Positions 24,601-38,719 are shown, numbered from the stretch's first letter. The stretch is DNA of 64,000 bases from Chionis minor (GCA_013398295.1 VZSF01003329.1:62001-126000); one strand, 5' to 3'. Notes: generated by a model not told the origin, from the letters alone. Made by a program: numbers and translations.

Positions 24601-24825
24601 CCTGATGACACACAACATTTTCTAGTATAGAAAAGTTGTGGGTACAATTTGTAGTAAATCATCAGCTATATCTACTCTTCTAACTACATCCACCCTAGGG
24701 AGGGATCCTTGGCAGCCAGCCTCAGTAGTCGTCTCCTCTAGGGTAGATTAGCTGTATTTGCATGAGCAGTTCTTGGCTTTAGATCCTTTTTGGGCCTTGT
24801 ATAGTTTATACAAGGGTCCTTTTGT

Positions 24826-24873
24826 AAATATATATATATATTTTGTGTGTACACAAAATATATATATATATTT
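24826..24873. repeat. Perfect AT-rich palindrome (23-bp arms, 2-base centre)
   Basis: Arms 24826-24848 and 24851-24873 are exact reverse complements: an alternating AT tract, then TTTTGTGT on the left and ACACAAAA on the right, with GT at the centre. The structure could extrude as a cruciform. It is followed by a TG-rich stretch (24875-24910). Confidence 0.95.
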
Positions 24874-25344
24874 GTTTTTGTTGATCTGTGTGTGTGTTTG
24901 TGGGTGTGCATATGCATTTATTGATGGGAGGGTTGAGGAAAGGACTTTAAATTAATGACATAATTGTGTTGCAGCCCACCTGAAAGGGTTTTTTGTAGCA
25001 TGAACATTTGTCCGTATGTCACATATCTTGAGGGGATGACCAAGGACATAGAGGAGTGTAGGAAGGTCCCCAGCCTGGTAGATAATAATGAAGGACTGGG
25101 CAGGGCAGGGGGAGAAAAAACCCTCTCATCTGTGATGCCTATTGAAAACATTTGTTGGAATGTCCAATTCACTGAACCATGCTTCAATTAAATTTAGGAG
25201 GGAAGCGCTCAGGAGAATTTAGGAAAAAAATAATGTTTGTACAACATGGGCAGTCAGTACACTAAGACCAAAATTGAGCTGGAGAGAGAAATTACTTGAT
25301 ACCCAAATAACACTAATGAGCTTCAAGAAACCTACTGAAATCAG
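24874..25344. other. TG-rich stretch and unique DNA
   Basis: An imperfect TG repeat at 24886-24910, then unique sequence up to the CR1. The paired open frames at 24918-25191 lie on opposite strands of the same DNA and show no known motif. Confidence 0.5.
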
Positions 25345-26710
25345 CCACTTGCCTCCCTTGGGCAAGTGCTAAAGGGCAAAGGAGTCCAGGAAGGATGGAC
25401 ATTCTTCAAGAAAGAAATCCGAAAGGTGCAGGAGCAGGCCATCCCCATAAGCCAAAAGATGAGCTGGTGAGGAAGACCAGCCTGGCTGAACAGAGAGCTT
25501 TGGCTGGAACTCAGGGGGAAAAGGAGAATTTATGACCTTTGGAAGAAGGAGCAGGTGAGTCAGGAGGACTACAAAGATGCCATGAGGTTATGCAGGGGGA
25601 AAATTAAAAGGGACAAAGCCCATCTAGAACTTAATCTAGCTACTGCCGTAAAAGACAATAAAAATTGTTTCTCTAAATACATTAGCAACAAAAGGATGGC
25701 TAAGGATAATGTCCATGCATTATTGGGTGCAGAGGGAAACATATGACAAAGGATCAGGAAAAGGCTAAGGTACTTAATGACTTCTTTGTCTCAGTCTTTT
25801 ATTAAAGACTTTTATTAGGACCAGTTCTCTGGGCAGCTCCCTGAGTTGGAAGACAGGGATGGGGGCCAGAATGAGGGTAGGAAGTCTCTACAGATGGATC
25901 CAGACAGACTGAATTGATGGGCCAAGGCCAATGGTACAAAGTTCAACAAGGCCAAGTGCCGAGTCCTGCACTTGGGTCACAACAACCCCATGAAAAGCTA
26001 CAGGCTGGGGGAAGAGCAGCTGGAAAGCTGCCTGGTAGAAAAGGACCCGGGCGTGTTGGTCAACAGCTGGCTGAATATGAACCGGCCATGTGCTAAGGTG
26101 GCCAAGAAGGCCAATAGCATCCTGGCTTGTATCAGAAACAGTGTGATCAGCAGGACTAGGAAAATGATCGTTCCGCTGCACTCAGCACTAGTGAAGCTGC
26201 ACCTCAAATACTGTGTTCAGGTTTGGGCCTCTCACTATGAGAAAGACATTGAGGCGCTGGAGTGGGTCCAGAGAAGGGCAACAAAGCCAGTGAGAGGTCT
26301 AGAGCCCAAGTCTTCTAAGGAGCAGCTGAGAGAGCTGGGGTTGTTTAGCCTGGAGAAAAGGAGACTGAGGGAAGACCTTATCTATCTACAACTACCTGAA
26401 AGGAGGTTGTAGTGAGGTGGGGATCAGCATCTTCTCCCAAGTAACAAGTGAGAGTACAAGAGGAAATGATCTTTATTTGCTTCAGTGGAGGATTAGATTG
26501 GACATCAGGAAAAATTTCTTCACCGAAAGGGTTGTCAAACGTTGAAATGGGCTGCCCAGGGAAGTCACCATCTCTGGAGGTATTTAAAAGACGTGGAGAT
26601 GTGGCACTTCAGAGATGGTATAGTGGTGTACTTGGCAGTGTTAGCTTGATGGTTGGACTTAATGATCTTTTCCAACCTAAAGAAGCCTATGATTCTATAC
26701 GGATCTACCA
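25345..26710 (+). mobile_element. CR1 LINE, plus strand, with the reverse-transcriptase core deleted
   Basis: The plus strand encodes CR1 ORF2 in two separated parts. The first (about 25365-25870) is the linker after the endonuclease: 'GVQEGWTFFKKEI', then 'DYKDAMRLCRGKI' and 'ELNLATAVKDNK' at 25555-25746, then the start of the 'LNDFF' region and 'LPELEDRDGG'. The second (from about 25925) resumes at the C-terminal region: '[16 protein letters not shown]', 'VNSWLNM', '[12 protein letters not shown]', 'LFSLEKRRL', then 'SLEVFKRRGDVAL'. The palm and catalytic boxes between are missing. Stops and frameshifts break both parts. The 3' end (26630-26705) has 'TTGGACTTAATGATC', 'TTCCAACCTAA' and a GATTCTAT unit, the standard CR1 terminus. 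Confidence 0.93.
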
Positions 26711-29700
26711 ATACTAGGATAATTTATACACCATAAATATTAAAAAAAAAGTTCCTTTTTTAATATATGTAGAATTGACCTCGCCCAGATTCAATTGAGT
26801 AATAATCTTGAAACCTATCTTTAACATTTTTACAATTTTAAAACCTGGTTTAACAATCTAGATTGTCTTACAGAGTCTCTCTGGAGATTCTTGCACTCTC
26901 CCCGGAGGAGTTATCTCTGGAGAAGACTGCTTTGCTCTACTAACTACAGAGAAACCTAAGGCAACTCCAATCTTAGTTATTAAATCCTTTGTTTAGGGAT
27001 GTTTAGATCATTGGGGACCTAAGAGAGGTGATTATGGGCTACAACTCTCACTTTTGCTTCTCTTTACATCTCAGGGATTGTACTATGACAGAGAAATTGC
27101 TTCTTGGAAAAGCAATTTAACCATTAGGATACTGTACAAAAGTATTTACATCTGTGACTGCTGTGATCTGTGCCAGATGAAATGTTAGTCATAAATCTTG
27201 GGCAGAAAGGATATGTTATATATTCAACCAATCAATATGGTGAATCTCCTTGGCATGTGTAGTAACAGGATATTAAATTTAAAAAAATAATTTATCTTAA
27301 GTGGAGAAAATCTCAGTGCCTGCGATCCTGCCATTTTCTGAGACTGAATCTACTCAGTTCTGCCCAGTTTGTTTTCTAGATTCCTGAATACCTTTAAAGT
27401 TCCTACATTTAGTTTCTTTGTGCCTCACTTTTCTGTTTTCTCTCTTTTGACAATATTTATGTTTCCCTGGAAAAGTAAAGGAATTCACATTTGTAAACTG
27501 GTCAGACACCTATCTAGTGCAGACCAAACAAGAACCTATATAAAAAGGTTAAAAAATAAATGCAATGATATTTCCTATACTCCTCTCCCTCCGTTTATGA
27601 ACACAGAGAGTATAATAGCAACTAGCAGACAGAACTTTCTGGAAAACCTCTTACTGCCTAAAATAATGAGGAAGTTCTTCAATCATACTGGAAATATTAC
27701 TCAAATAATTCTGTCAAGGTCAGATTCTGGCAATTGTCATTTTCTATTTGCTATATGAAGTAGTATGTGTTCAAGTTACTGTGGAACTACCCCAGGGCTT
27801 GCAGAGTTGTTGCATGTAACTTTTCAGAACCATTTTGTCTAACATTTTTGTCTACTCTTGCTGCTCCTTTGTTCCAGCTTTACCTCTGCTTCTTTTGATT
27901 CTCCATTTCAATTTCTGTTGGACCACTCTCATTTCGAGTAAGTTCATTGTGCTTAAAGATACATATATTGATACCTGTTTAAAGTGCGCTGGAGAAACTC
28001 AAAGCTGCACAATCATTTTGTATATAATACACCGTGCAAATGAAGACAGGCAGGAGATTATATAATTTATAAATAAGAATCCAAGAGGTGTATCCCAAAT
28101 GTGTGTTAGAGGATACAAAGCATGTCTATCAAATAAAAAAAAGAAAAAAGAATATTTTTTTTTCTGTTTTCACGTAGTCTGTGTATACTGACTCACAGTG
28201 ATACTCTGGAGTGAAAATTATCTGCATGCCCAAGGTGAAAGGTCAGCTTAAAAGCTTTTATATAATATCACTCAGTATTTTACTGTTACGTTCAAATATG
28301 GGGGAAGCCTTGTAATGGAAAATCTACTTCCTGTTATTTTGTGGCATCTAGAAAAATACATAGTTATATATCCTTGTCTTCTACTTTTTCAGGTAAATAC
28401 TTTAGTGACACAAAAGCATCCAGATTTCACTATGCATTTCACAAACTTCTCTGTCACAACCTACAAGCTGAATTTCTCACTTGTACCGGTATTGCTTTCA
28501 CAAAAACAGTGTATGACACTAAAATACAATTGCTGATGCATTAGTTGTATCCTACCATTTGATTTCTATTTATTTTATCATTTCAAAGTTCACATTTAAA
28601 AAACAAGAAGCATTGGCACCCCTACATAGAGACAGAACTCTAATCTTAATTAGATATAATCTTTTTACAGCTGTTACTGTTTTAGTCTTTTGCAAAGAAA
28701 TGCCAGCTAACCTGACTGCTGTCCAGGTCTCCTTCTCTTTGACAATGGCAAAGGATGATAATATCCTGGAGTCCTAAGGCACTGACACTCTGCTGAGGCA
28801 TGATGTGCTGCTGAAATGTGGGGCACCGCAAAGCTAAAGTGGGAGCAAAGGGCATGGATTAGAATGAATTAAGCAAACATGGATTAAGAAAGATCAATGA
28901 GCAGGGACACAGATTCATCAGGCTCTGTTTAGATAATCTGCTTGCTCCAACTAACATTTTCTTCCACTGTTACAGCTGAAGAAAATGTACTTGAAGCTCA
29001 TTCTTGTCAGCTTCTGAGAAACTATCAGTAAATCACACAGACGAGATAGTACCCTGAAATATAAAAACTCTGCCAAGGACTGACATTGACCCTGATCCCC
29101 AGATACCAAGTACCGTGCCTTAAAAGACAGGTCTGCCTTCCCAGGTGATGAAACCACCAGGTCAGTTGCTCTGGCTCAGTCACTGCATTACCAAGGAAGA
29201 AAAGAGAGAGGCAACAAATGATACTATAGTAAACTGTGGAAAAGGGAAACAGGGCATTATCAGAAGGGCATTCTGCAAGGTTGTGCATTACTAGTGGTGA
29301 CAGAAATGTTGGCAGAAGAGACCTGTCGTTTCGGAGGAAATAGCCTGTAGAAAAAAACTGATCAGAGAAAACTCTCAGGGTCACAAAAGCTGTGGGAGAA
29401 AGTTGAAATAAGTGAAGTTCCCAAAAGCCACATGGTGAGTAGGCACATGAAAAGTGTCAGCAGAAGCATTAGGACTTTTACTGACTAAGAGAAGTCTCAT
29501 AAACAATTGTATCTGTCAGTCTGTAGAAAAAACAATGTCCTGACTCACGTGCCTGAGGTCAAAGTTGTTGGAAAAATAACAAGGAAGTCTTTTTTTAATT
29601 GGAGTATACTCCACTAGCTCGGAAAGCTTAAAAAAAAAAAAAAATTGACCAAAATAAAATATAATAGACATCATGCTACGGAAACCACCTCAGAAATGAT

Positions 29701-30519
29701 GGCATATATGCTGAACACATCTCACCCTGTAAGACCTCCTAAGATCTCAGATCCTAATCTCAACCCAATTTTGCTTCCTTAAGTGACACTAAAAGAATGG
29801 TTATTCTATAGAAATTAGAAACAGAAGAAACTTGTAGAGTCAAGTTGTTTTTTATTCTGTCACTGCAGGATTTTTCTTACTGCTACATTTTAACTGATTT
29901 GCCACACCAGCTATATCACAAAGGCGCTAAAGAATTTTACAGATAAATCAGTAAGATTTTTGCTTAAGTAACTGCACAGCCAGAAACATTACCAATAAAA
30001 TTAGGAGAAGTGTTGATTTCTCAAAAAGTAACCAATGGAAAAATACTTACTTTCCATGTCGGGCAAGAAGATCTTAGAAACTGCAAACAGTAAAAAAATA
30101 TATTTAACTTCCAGTTATTGGTTCACGATCCCATAGGATAGGGATTAAAATCCAAAAGAAAGTGTCAAAATAATCTTTTATTCACATAATGAACAAAGGA
30201 CTGAATTTGTCCCGTATAACCTGTTGGAATAGAAAGTGACTTGCTTATCTCTAAACACTCACTCATTCTAAGAAGAATAAATAATGTATTGAATCATATT
30301 TGTCTCACACTCAGCTTGCTTTTGTATTTTTCCAGGGGGAAAAAAAAAAGAAAAGAAAAACAAACCGAAAACCAAACCCAAACTTAGTAAATGTGTTTTG
30401 TTTTCTTGTTTTCCCATGTTTGGGTATCCAGTGAAAGAGCCAGGAAATTACTAACTCAGTGCTGGATCTGAATTCAGTCCAGTGTAAATACTTCCACAAG
30501 ACAGTAGATTGAACCAGGA
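26711..30519. other. Unique AT-rich non-coding DNA
   Basis: About 3.8 kb with no recognised gene or repeat. A-runs at 28133-28150, 29627-29643 and 30340-30360. The longest open frame (27369-27758, plus strand, 129 codons) has no family signature and weak start context. Confidence 0.5.
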
Positions 30520-30868
30520 CAAGGATTCATCTGTCCCAGCATCCTTCCATCACCAGGCATAAGTAAGGAGAACAGGCACACCTAGAGCGATTGTTTCTCC
30601 TGGTGTGCTCTTGCAGCAGTACCAGTCTGACGGACTTCCTGAGACGAAGGCTCCAGACTTCTGTGCTTAATAGAGAAGATGGGCCCGTCCTCAGTCCTTT
30701 TAAGAATCTAATTACACTTTTGGCTTCTGCAGCATCTTGTGGCAATGAGTTCTACAATTTAATTACAGGCGTGATACAACAAAGTATTTGCTTTGTTTAT
30801 TTCAAACATGCTGCATGAAACCTGCATTAAGTGCTCTCTAGACTTTGCATTGTGAGAAATAATGAACC
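30520..30868 (-). mobile_element. Ancient CR1-like LINE 3' relic, minus strand
   Basis: Read on the plus strand, the block 'GGCAATGAGTTCTACAATTT' is followed by an 'ACAACAAAGTATTTGCTTTG' part, 'TTTCAAACATGCTGCATG' and 'TTGCATTGTGAGAAATAATG'. This matches in order the reverse complement of a CR1 tail shared by turtles and archosaurs ('gagttccacaatttaa', 'aagtacttcctttggtttgtt', 'aacctgctgcct', 'ttgtgttatgagaagga'). It is clearly old. Open frames on either strand here are coincidental. Confidence 0.65.
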
Positions 30869-33800
30869 AATAAAAATTTTAGCATATATCTGTGAGAAAG
30901 AGCAAATTATCATCCTTCAAACAACTTGAGCTAGCTGTTTTCTCATCAGGATCACTTAGGACAGAATACACTGAAAATAAATATGTAAATATACAAAACT
31001 GTATTTTTGTGAAAACCACAATATCCTGAAAGGGGAGGGGGAAAGAAATTACAGCAGTTATTTGGTCACAGTTTGAGGGGTTTTTTTGTTATTTACTAAG
31101 GCAGCCTTGCTTTTAACCATTTGCACAAGTAGATTTTAAATTGTCTAGCCCTGGGAATGTTCTAAGACATATGCATTTTTAAAGAGTATTCTGTTAATGT
31201 AAGGGTAGAATGATTTCTGAAAGTACAAAGTTCATGATGTATATGATTACAAATTCCTTTTGCAATCTGTGTACTGCCTTATTCACTCCCTGATATTTAA
31301 GGGCACTTACTGAGGGAATGTAAGTGTTGTTACAGTGAGTGACATACCATATGGCAAGCAGGATAAGCTGCAGCTTTGCACACTGTTGTCATTTTTCCCC
31401 TTGTACTACAGTTTTACATGATGTAATATTTTTCTGTGATTGTTCAACATTCTACCATTTAAGCCTGCCATATTATAAAATGTCATATTAGGGGGTTGCA
31501 GCTGAACCTCACCACCATAAGTCTGCATTTATTTCACAGATGTCTATCACACTGTCATCCCACAGGTGCACTCAAACTTTAAAATTTTCCTGTGCTTCAG
31601 CTTCTAATGTAAGAAAAATGTATTATGCAAGATGAGGAAATGGCAGCCAAAAAAGTAAATGCTGCTAAATGTCACTTTACAATACAGCATGGGCATGGAA
31701 ATGCAAGTAACCTTATAGGGTGATAATATTTGCACTCTCAGTAAAATGTGATGTGCAAATGATAGTGCAAGGGTCAGGTCCTGAAAAGTAAAGGCCCTCT
31801 CCAGGGTAAAAATAAGAAATATAATGCGGGGGGCATTCCATTAATATGGGATAAAATTTATATTTTCTGTGCTTCTGCTTAATTATCATCAATGAAAATT
31901 TTCTAAAACTGAATTCATCTGGAGCTTATTTTCTGCCTTAAGTGGAATTAGAGCTGGTTTAAATGTAGTCCCATTGCTCCAATCTCAAAGAGTGTTAGAA
32001 AATAAGGAATGTGGAATGTATAGCTAAAAAAAAAAGGAAAGAAAAAAAGTTAAATAATAATGTAACAGTTCAGTATAAACACATATTTAAGGAAAACACT
32101 GGTTTCTATGACTGTACCTGCAAAGTTCATACAACTATGAAGCGCATTCTCTTCTCTCTTCACTTCATTTCATTTTGCTTTTCCTCACCTTTCCTTTTTC
32201 CTCTTTTTTCTTTCACCTCAACATGTCATGCCTTTTTCCTGCCTGTAGGTCATCAGCAAGGTTGTGATCTAAGATTCTATTTCAAGGTCAAACTCTGCTG
32301 GGTATGTACCTGAATGATCCATTTAATTCAGCTAGGCTACTAACATACATAGATACACTGAGAAGAAAGCAATGAAAAAATAGCTAAGGAAAAATTTGTT
32401 CAGCAGGAAGTGCCATTGGTAAAAAAAAAAAAAATATTTTCAAATCTCAGTTTGAGTTTTAGAAAAATAGTTTTATTTATGTACCAATCAGGAAATCTGT
32501 CAAAGAAAACAACTAACAAATATTGCAATAACAAATTATTAAAAAAACCTTTTCTGAATTAGAAGAATAATATTAAGAAAAAAAATTCAGTGTACAACAA
32601 TAAATATAGATTCACAACCGCTGTTATTTCTATGCTTAAATAAGACTTTTTGGTTTTTACATTTTGATAATTAGACTGGGTAGATGTGAAAATACCAAAG
32701 CATAAATTAAAATTTGAAGGAAAGGACAAAACCAAAATACAACTGAACTTTTAATTAAATAAAACATCATAATTTGTTCATAAGTTTTGAAGTACATGTC
32801 AATATAGTTCAATACATATAATCCTATATTCTGAGGTCATATTGGTTTTGGTGCCAGCACAGAGTTACAATAAAATTAGTGCCTTGTTTATTGTTAAATT
32901 AATTGAGAGTAGATATGACCTAATATTTTTGATAAATTCTTCTCTGATCAGTCATTCTACACAAGAAACCAGGCATTGTAATAAGAAAACATGGATCTAT
33001 TGCAGCCAAAATAATAGAAAACATTGATATTTTTTCATAACTGCAGTTGAAGTTGCTGTTTTATATTGAGGCCTTTACTACTTACTTGAACTCGTTTGTT
33101 TTATCAGGACTGGAAGGGTTACCAGGGCAGCATGGTAACAAAAAGCACTGCAATAAGGAAAGTTAAAACCCTTTCTCCCTCATTAATATGTATATTTCAT
33201 GTCTTATTTAATCTACTTTAAGTACTCATTTAACAGATATTTTCTGACTGTACTTGGTTAATAACTGTCAAGCAACACTGAAATATGTGCTTTAAAAGCA
33301 TATCTTAATTTTTCTTCACAAACAACAAATATGATTATTAGAATATTTCTTGGCATTAGAGAGATTTCTCTAATTAAATACCCTCAATAAATTTCAGTGA
33401 TGTCAAATAAATACCTAAGGCAGATTTTTTTCTACTTGGAAATCTGAAAATCTGTTGAAGATAAATGTTTTCAGAGAAAAACAGTCTTTAGTTAGAATTC
33501 TGTTAATTTGGTACAGTTATTGCCACTTCCTTCTTTTACATATTTTTTTATTAATTACCTATTGAAGGATTTGCATTTAATTAACAGCAGCCGTCAAGAG
33601 TTATGGCTTAAGATATTGGCACAAATATAATAGAAAGGTACCGAAAAGTGCATTGCCATTGAATGAGGTTGGGTAAAAATTGTACTTTCTTCTTAAAGAT
33701 TTTAGTTCCACTGGTGAGTTTACTTGTTATTTGCAAAGGAAACAGAAACAATTTCTCTTTACAAGCTTTGCTCTCATGTTTGTAATGCCAGCTGCAGATA

Positions 33801-36800
33801 CTGTCCCAGCTGAGACAGAACAGGGTAATTCTTTTTGTTCACTCTGATTCTGCAATTCAGTGAAACTTAGAGAATTTAGAAAACAAGGAAAAAAAGACCT
33901 ACAGTGCAAAAAAACGTAAATGTGATTCTAAAGAAAACAGTCTTAAAAAGAAAGTGATGAAAGCAAGCTACTGAAAAAATATACTGTGATATGCCACAAA
34001 ACTTCAGAAAAATATTTTTCTTTTTTTTTCAGTGCAAAGTGAGTTTTTTCTTTTTCTAGATGATCATTAATAAACAGATCTCATAAAGTTGCAGTCTCTA
34101 TTGAAAACAAATTAGATCTACAATATTTTTTCTAGTAATTTTCTATTAATAATCAGTTTCTTAAATCTGTATTTGCTCTTCATCCAGCTTTTAAGTGATT
34201 TATGTTTATATGAAATTAATATTTTCTTAGCATTCACTGGCAATTCACTGAATTGCCAAAAATATTTTTACACAAAAAAAATGTCATTTCTATAGTTTGT
34301 GTTTTGTTACACAAAATAATGTAAATTATGAAAATTTTAAACTAATATATTTTCCCAACTAATATGACTGAGCTGTAAAAGTAACCATTTCAGTGGAAAG
34401 ACCAAATAGTTCTGCAATGTAGCCTTATGAACTATAGAGTATAACAGATATACATTAAACACAGAAGAAAAGTATTGCAATAGCTGAAAATAATTAGCAA
34501 TAAAAAATTCAGGGACATAATATATTTATATCACAGCATTTACATAAGTGGTCAGGAGACGTCTCACTCAACTTTAGAGCTCTACAAGACATCTGCATAT
34601 TTACTAGTTACTTTCTTTCTTTTTTATATCCAATGGAGATCAATAGGCAGCAGAGGATGGAATTTATGTGACCAATTATAGACATCTACTTTAGGATTAC
34701 ATGAATCACAGACCGAGTGCCTGTTCCCGCTAATAATAAAAGAAGCCTATACACATAGCTCAGTTGTAGTTGTCTACTTAATACAGATGTAAAGGTAAAT
34801 TAGAAGAATAATCCCTATTTATTATTTTCTTTACCTTATATGACTCAGATTAATAGTTTTGCACTACAGTAAATTCAGATAGTGGATTATTTACAAGGAT
34901 TATAATTGAAAGTCCATATTCTATATCTGTGCAGCAATAGAAATTAAATCATCCTATACAAACTATGCCATACAACACTTGATTACTAAGAAATATAAAA
35001 TTCACAGTAGCTGATGTCTCAATATACAGTCATTCTCAACATCAGTTTGAACCTAAGTTTCAAGGGAAAATTCACATGAGAACATTTAGATTAGATTATG
35101 ACTTGCCAGCAATGCCAAGTGCTTTTGGAAAGTTACTTGTCTCCACATTTGCAATAAAAGCTTCATTGTCTTAGGTAATATACAGGATTTGACATATAAC
35201 ATGTCATATCCAGATATGGTCATTTAACAACCATTATTCATGAAAAATTACACTCCTCAATGTATCAGAAAGTTTAGAGAGTTTAGAATGAGAATTTTAA
35301 TGAAGATTATCTTCTGGCTGCAATTATGGCAGACACAATAAATAGTAACACTTAAACACAGATATAAATGCTGCCATTACTAAAAATGTAGTGCTGTCTT
35401 TTCTGATGAGCAGTGGGATGAGTAAGGCAAATGAGGTGAAACAGTAAAAGCAGAAAATAAATCAGGAAATATGAAGAGATGATACAAAACAGAATGGAAA
35501 AGGAATAGAATAAATTAATTCAAACAATGTAGCTGTGGATGTGGGAAAGACATCATTATATAAAAAAATATTGCCAATCATTGAGAAAACTAACTTAATT
35601 AAGTAGTTCAACACTTAACAGCAATGTATGACAAAAAGTCATGTGGAGTCATCTATAGAGTCATACAGTTTCCGTTAGAAAACCAGGTGGTGATAAGTTC
35701 CTACGCAGGAACATGATACGTATGGCCAAAGGAAAGGAAAAACTTCAGCTTGTATTTTTCAACTACAGAAGATCATCAATACATTTTGGGGCTTATAAAG
35801 GAAAAATACTAAGAGGCACAAGAACAAAGTCAAATGTTTACCACTGATGTGACAAAACTTAACAAAGAAGACATCAAATCCCAGACAGATTTTTTTAGTA
35901 GACTTGTGTTATTTCAACACAGTTAGAATTAAAAGATGTTTTAAACTAAGAATTCATTTTAAAAACAGGAGAAACATTTTATCATCTAGAATTCCTTTTC
36001 ATAGCAGTTCCAATGATAAGTGGGAAAGATATTTAAACAAGCTGAAATATTAATAATTTAATGGTATTTTTTTGTATTTTGTATTACAAAAGAAAATAAT
36101 TGATACATTATTCTTTAACAAGTACTTTGTCATTTGTGTAGTTTCTGGTTAGTGATATTATTTGTCAGTGCGCAATGTTTATGTGGAGGACTTCAAACAT
36201 ATCTCATAAATTCTCATGTTCAACTACTATGATTATCTTGCCATTACTTCGAGTTTTAGAAATCCCAATAATTAAACTCAGTTTTTGCTAGTTAGCCTAG
36301 TAAGTTTAGTTTGCCTCTGAAAAGATCAAGCTATTGCAATTTTATCTTACTAAAAAGAGCTACTTATTTGCGGTGAAGAGATTAAGGAACCTGTTACTCC
36401 ATCTGTAATACTATATAGATTCCACAGCAAAGAAATCTAACAAATCCGGGGAAACTGGCTGTTTGCTCAAACAGCTAGCTGAGTGAACCATTAAAATGTC
36501 TCACAGAAGCTCTAGAGTTTAAACTTCTCTTTTGGTTATATATTGTCTCAACATCTTCTAGAAAAACACAGAGCTCCGCTATGTCAGGGCCTGAGTGGGG
36601 AAAATGCATATATAAATGCTTTCTGTAGCACTCTCCATCTCAGGAATTTTGTGTAACTCGGAAGTAATTGAAAAAAGACATGCCACAAAAACTGAATATT
36701 AGATTAAATACAAGTTCAGAAGCTAGAGCAGAGGAAAATAGCACAACTTTTCTAATATGGATTCTTTAATACACTTTCTGAAATGATGTATTTTTCATTT

Positions 36801-38143
36801 TTCTGTGTAAGGTAGAAGACAAAATATTTTGGACCCAAGTATGGTTCTGTATCCAAGTGTCTAGGATGTTTGACTGTGGACTGAGAGTCCCAGACAGTTC
36901 CAGACACTGTCTGCATTTCGTATTTAGCACTAATTGGAGAATAACTGAAGAATACCAGTATATGTGTCAAGTGGTACTAGGCTATACTGTCATTTTCTCT
37001 CCTCTTGAATGAGACTCTAAGAGGATTTTGCATGAAAAGTGTCTTGCTTTTGGATCAAAACCACAATCAGAAGCAAGTTCAGTCTCAACCTCAGCATCAA
37101 TATGTTCAGCGCTAGACAGTGAGAGTATACACATCTCTAGCTACTCAAAGAACCTAAGCAGCAGTTTTGCCAGGATTTAAAGAATTGTGAATATGGACCA
37201 AGGCACCTACATATCACTGAATACATTTAAATCCCCTCCTCCTTTTGCTATCTAGCTGCTTCTTCCTTCTCTCCCCAAGCAGACCATTGTTTTTGACTGC
37301 TAATCTGTGAAAGAAAAGATCTGGGCCAAAACTCAATGAGGAAGGCTAATATAAAAGTGCATGACAAAATCAACAGACCATCAGCCCACTTTAATTAGTT
37401 ATCTTCTTATTATAATTTAGTCTGATGTGCAAAAAATAACAGTAAAAGCATTACTTCTTTATATATCTAAATACTAACATAAAAATATCATTAAAAATCT
37501 TTTAGTGACTTTCTATTATGTCTCATAATTGAAGTAATGGTTGCTCTACAATGCATCTACTGTGCTAGTACACATTAAGCAAACATTAGCAAAACCAGAG
37601 AAATTTCAATGGAATGGAACAGTGTTATATGCTGATTTTTTCTTTTTTTTCTGCAGTGTATCTTTCACCCCAGTAACAGCATTGAATATATTTCAAATTC
37701 TCACTGGCCCTGAAATATGTCACAAGAATTTTCCAACGTGGTGAAAATCTCACACCACTTTATGCCCCAGCACCATACCTCAGCAGCTTTGCCCTCAGTT
37801 TTGGCATCCTGTTGCTGCACAAGAATTACTCCAAACACATTTTCAAAAAAAACTCACTGCTGACCTTAGCTACACCTTTTCAGTACATGAGTTTCTGCTT
37901 ATGCATTTCTCCTGCCACAGGCAACTTTCCCCTGATGGAGCTTCTTTCCCAGTATACAATTGTCTCCACTTTACTCATAGGAACTTCTCTCCATGTAATC
38001 TCCCTGGGAATACATCAGTGTTGCCAAAATGTTTTGGACTCACTGGCCACTTCCATGTGTGGCATTAACTCCATCTCACCCCTGCTAGTACTCCTCCTGT
38101 CTTCTCTGTTGATTATCCTGTAATAATCATTTTTTAGAACAGC
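30869..38143. other. Long unique AT-rich non-coding stretch
   Basis: About 7.3 kb with no recognised gene or repeat family. A-run near 32420-32434 and T-runs near 34019-34030. Long stretches lack open frames of any size. The 103-codon open frame at 37812-38123 has no recognisable domain. A splice-acceptor-like T-tract with CAG lies at about 37638-37656 but no exon can be supported. Confidence 0.5.
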
Positions 38144-38719
38144 AGAATCATAGAATAGTTTGGGTTGGAAGGGACTTTTAAAGGTCATCTAGTCCAAGAT
38201 CCCCTGCAGCGAGCACGGACATCTTCAACTAGATCATCCTGCTCAGAGACCCATCCAGCCTGACCTTGAATATTTCCAGGGTGGGAGATTTACCACCTCT
38301 CTGGGCAACCTGTGCCAGTGTTTCACCACCCTCATTCCAAAGAATTTCTTCCTTATATCTAGTCTGAATCTTCCCTCTTTTATTTTAAAACCATTACCCC
38401 TTTTCCAGTTGCAACAGGCTCTACTAAAAAGTCTGTCTCCACCTTTCTTATAAGTCCCCTTTAAGTACTGAAAGGCCACAAGGAGGTCTCCTTGGAGCCT
38501 TCTGTTCTCCAGGCTGAACAAACCCAACTCTCAGCCTGTCCTCATAGGAGAGGTGTTACATCCCTCTGATCACTTTTGTGGCCCTTCTCTGCACATGCTC
38601 CAACAGATCCATACTTTTCCAGTGCTGAGGGCTTCGGAGCTGGACACAGTACTCCAGGTGGGTGTCTCACAACAGCAGAGTAGAGGGGCAGAATCACTTC
38701 CCTCGACCTACTGGCCACA
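38144..38719 (-). mobile_element. CR1 LINE 3' end, minus strand, 5'-truncated
   Basis: The plus strand begins AGAATCATAGAAT, the reverse complement of the CR1 octamer end, followed by 'GGGTTGGAAGGGACTTTTAA' and 'GGTCATCTAGTCCA'. The minus strand encodes the ORF2 C-terminus: '[17 protein letters not shown]' (upstream), 'GLFSLENRRLQGDL', 'GRFRLDIRKKFF' and 'VVKHWHRLPREVV'. It stops at about 38719, a usual 5' truncation. It is better preserved than the other CR1 copies here, and so probably younger, though frameshifts are present. Confidence 0.94.

Noticed and set aside
25972..26412. 146-codon plus-strand open frame as a host gene
   Set aside because: Its sequence is the CR1 ORF2 C-terminal region, part of the deleted CR1 element.
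37812..38123. 103-codon open frame with hydrophobic stretches resembling a membrane protein
   Set aside because: No family features and a Leu-rich C-terminus from T/C-rich DNA. It abuts a CR1 insertion and has no splice or promoter support.
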